Assembly (NCBI GenBank): GCA_009773635.1
Contig: WSYC01000009.1
Span: forward strand, 1-64,000
DNA: 64,000 nucleotides
Source of the DNA: Beijerinckiaceae bacterium
Lineage (GTDB): Bacteria; Pseudomonadota; Alphaproteobacteria; Rhizobiales; Beijerinckiaceae
Direction: 5' to 3'
The notes under the pieces were generated by a model. The model was not told the DNA's origin, did not search any database, and was given only the letters and a program-made list of their open reading frames with translations. This document shows, piece by piece, positions 63,303 to 64,000 of the stretch (within the stretch, counting starts at the first letter, position 1; each line of letters starts with the position of its first letter). The position numbers were made by a program, and so were the translations under genes.

Positions 63303-64000
63303 TCATGGGCATGTCAGGAACGCGTCGTCGCGCGGGATGATGAGCTCGACGCGGCGGTTGCGCGCGCGGCCCTCGCTGGTGTCTTCGGCGGCGATGGGCT
63401 GGTCGGCGCCCTTGCCTTCGACGGTGATGCGGCCCGGCTCGGTGAAGCCCGGCTTGATGAGAGCCGCCACCGCCTGCGCCCGCTCCACCGAAAGGTGCCA
63501 GTTGGAGGGGAAGCGCGCCGTGGCGATGCGCGTCGAATCCGAATGGCCGACGATGCGGATCTGCCCCTTGTGCTTGTCGAGAATGGTGCCGATCCGCGAG
63601 CCGGTGGCCTTGAAGCTCTCAAGGATGTCGGCCTTGCCGGAGGCAAAGGAGGCGAAGGCTCCGACGCGCAGGATGACCGAGTTCGGGGTTTCGATCGCGG
63701 TGATGCGACCCGCTTCGATCTCGGTGGCGAGCGCCGTCTTCAGGCAGCCGAGCTGGCTGGAGGGGGGCGGCGGCGGTGGCGGGGGCACCGGCGCGCGGCG
63801 GGCGAGCGCGATGGTATCCGTCGGCACGAGGCGGCGGACTTCATCCGCCACCGTCTCCGACGAGGAGGCCAGCAGCAGCCGGAACCCGATGTAGACAGCG
63901 GCCATCACGACGGCCGAGACGGCAGCAACCGACCAGAGCGGCACGCGGAACCTTGCGACCTCGGGCGGCAGGTCCTGCCCTGGCCAATGCGGCGAAAGAT
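63303..64000 (-). CDS. tssL: T6SS inner-membrane protein TssL with C-terminal OmpA domain (5' end outside window)
   Basis: Only the C-terminal part is visible; the frame is open to the window edge at 64000 (LSPHWPGQDLPPEVARFRVP is the end of the DotU-like cytoplasmic domain). A single membrane helix follows (VPLWSVAAVSAVVMAAVYIG), then a Pro-rich linker (PPPPPPPPSS) and an OmpA/peptidoglycan-binding domain (GHSDSTRIATARFPSNWHLS, GRARNRRVELIIP). This is the evolved TssL type with its own peptidoglycan anchor. A GTG at 63944 is not its true start. It precedes tssM by 178 bp. Confidence 0.93.
   Translation of the reverse strand, partial: LSPHWPGQDLPPEVARFRVPLWSVAAVSAVVMAAVYIGFRLLLASSSETVADEVRRLVPTDTIALARRAPVPPPPPPPPSSQLGCLKTALATEIEAGRITAIETPNSVILRVGAFASFASGKADILESFKATGSRIGTILDKHKGQIRIVGHSDSTRIATARFPSNWHLSVERAQAVAALIKPGFTEPGRITVEGKGADQPIAAEDTSEGRARNRRVELIIPRDDAFLTCP

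Noticed and set aside
63303-63944. A separate OmpA-like gene starting at the GTG at 63944
   Set aside because: The frame stays open upstream to the window edge and encodes the end of a DotU domain, so it is the C-terminal part of TssL.

Overview
The window looks like a chromosomal segment of a high-G+C alphaproteobacterium, probably of the order Hyphomicrobiales (Rhizobiales). The reasons are the ScfR/PccR-type regulator facing pccB, a cys operon containing DUF2849 and DUF934 genes and a ferredoxin-type sulfite reductase, and two intergenic repeats of a kind common in Rhizobiales (47491-47593, 63150-63250). This placement is by recognition only, not by a search. No rRNA, tRNA, CRISPR array, transposase or integrase gene was seen.

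Layout. (1) 145-6717, minus strand: one transport/hydrolysis operon (TetR regulator, amidohydrolase, periplasmic binding protein, LivH, LivM, LivG, LivF) behind a perfect 22-bp palindrome. (2) 6918-9843: single genes for NAD(P)HX dehydratase, an M20 metallopeptidase and two tandem small cupins, the second of which has lost its candidate metal ligands. (3) 10131-21888: a propionyl-CoA node made of an isobutyryl-CoA-type acyl-CoA dehydrogenase, 3-hydroxyisobutyrate dehydrogenase (valine breakdown to propionyl-CoA), the PccR-like regulator, pccB, an inserted low-G+C GNAT gene, pccA, a frameshifted mutA and an intact mutB. (4) 21893-24786: ilvD, a small AT-richer ORF and an Lrp regulator, with two copies of a double-hairpin repeat on either side of ilvD.

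(5) 24885-34584, minus strand: an assimilatory sulfate operon in the order ferredoxin reductase, 2Fe-2S ferredoxin, DUF2849, TSUP transporter, sulfite reductase, DUF934, cysH (APS-reductase type), cysD, cysN, a 34-residue membrane-peptide gene, cysG. CysN ends in a DUF2061-like membrane domain instead of an APS kinase. The 34-residue gene lies between cysN and cysG with ATGA overlaps on both sides. Together these suggest membrane-associated sulfate activation. (6) 34794-40551: amidase, a second Lrp regulator facing an AceE-like 2-oxoacid dehydrogenase E1, an SDR oxidoreductase and a YaiI/UPF0178 protein.

(7) 40548-64000: a type VI secretion locus. One minus-strand operon runs ompA-like, tssA, tssB, tssC, hcp, tssE, tssF, tssG, tssH(clpV). 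A divergent plus-strand operon holds vgrG, a DUF6931-type gene and tagH (FHA). A second minus-strand operon holds tssL (5' end outside the window), tssM, tagF, pppA and ppkA. The phosphorylation-control set (PpkA, PppA, TagF, FHA) is complete. tssJ, tssK, PAAR and a recognisable toxin/immunity pair are not in view and may lie beyond position 64000.
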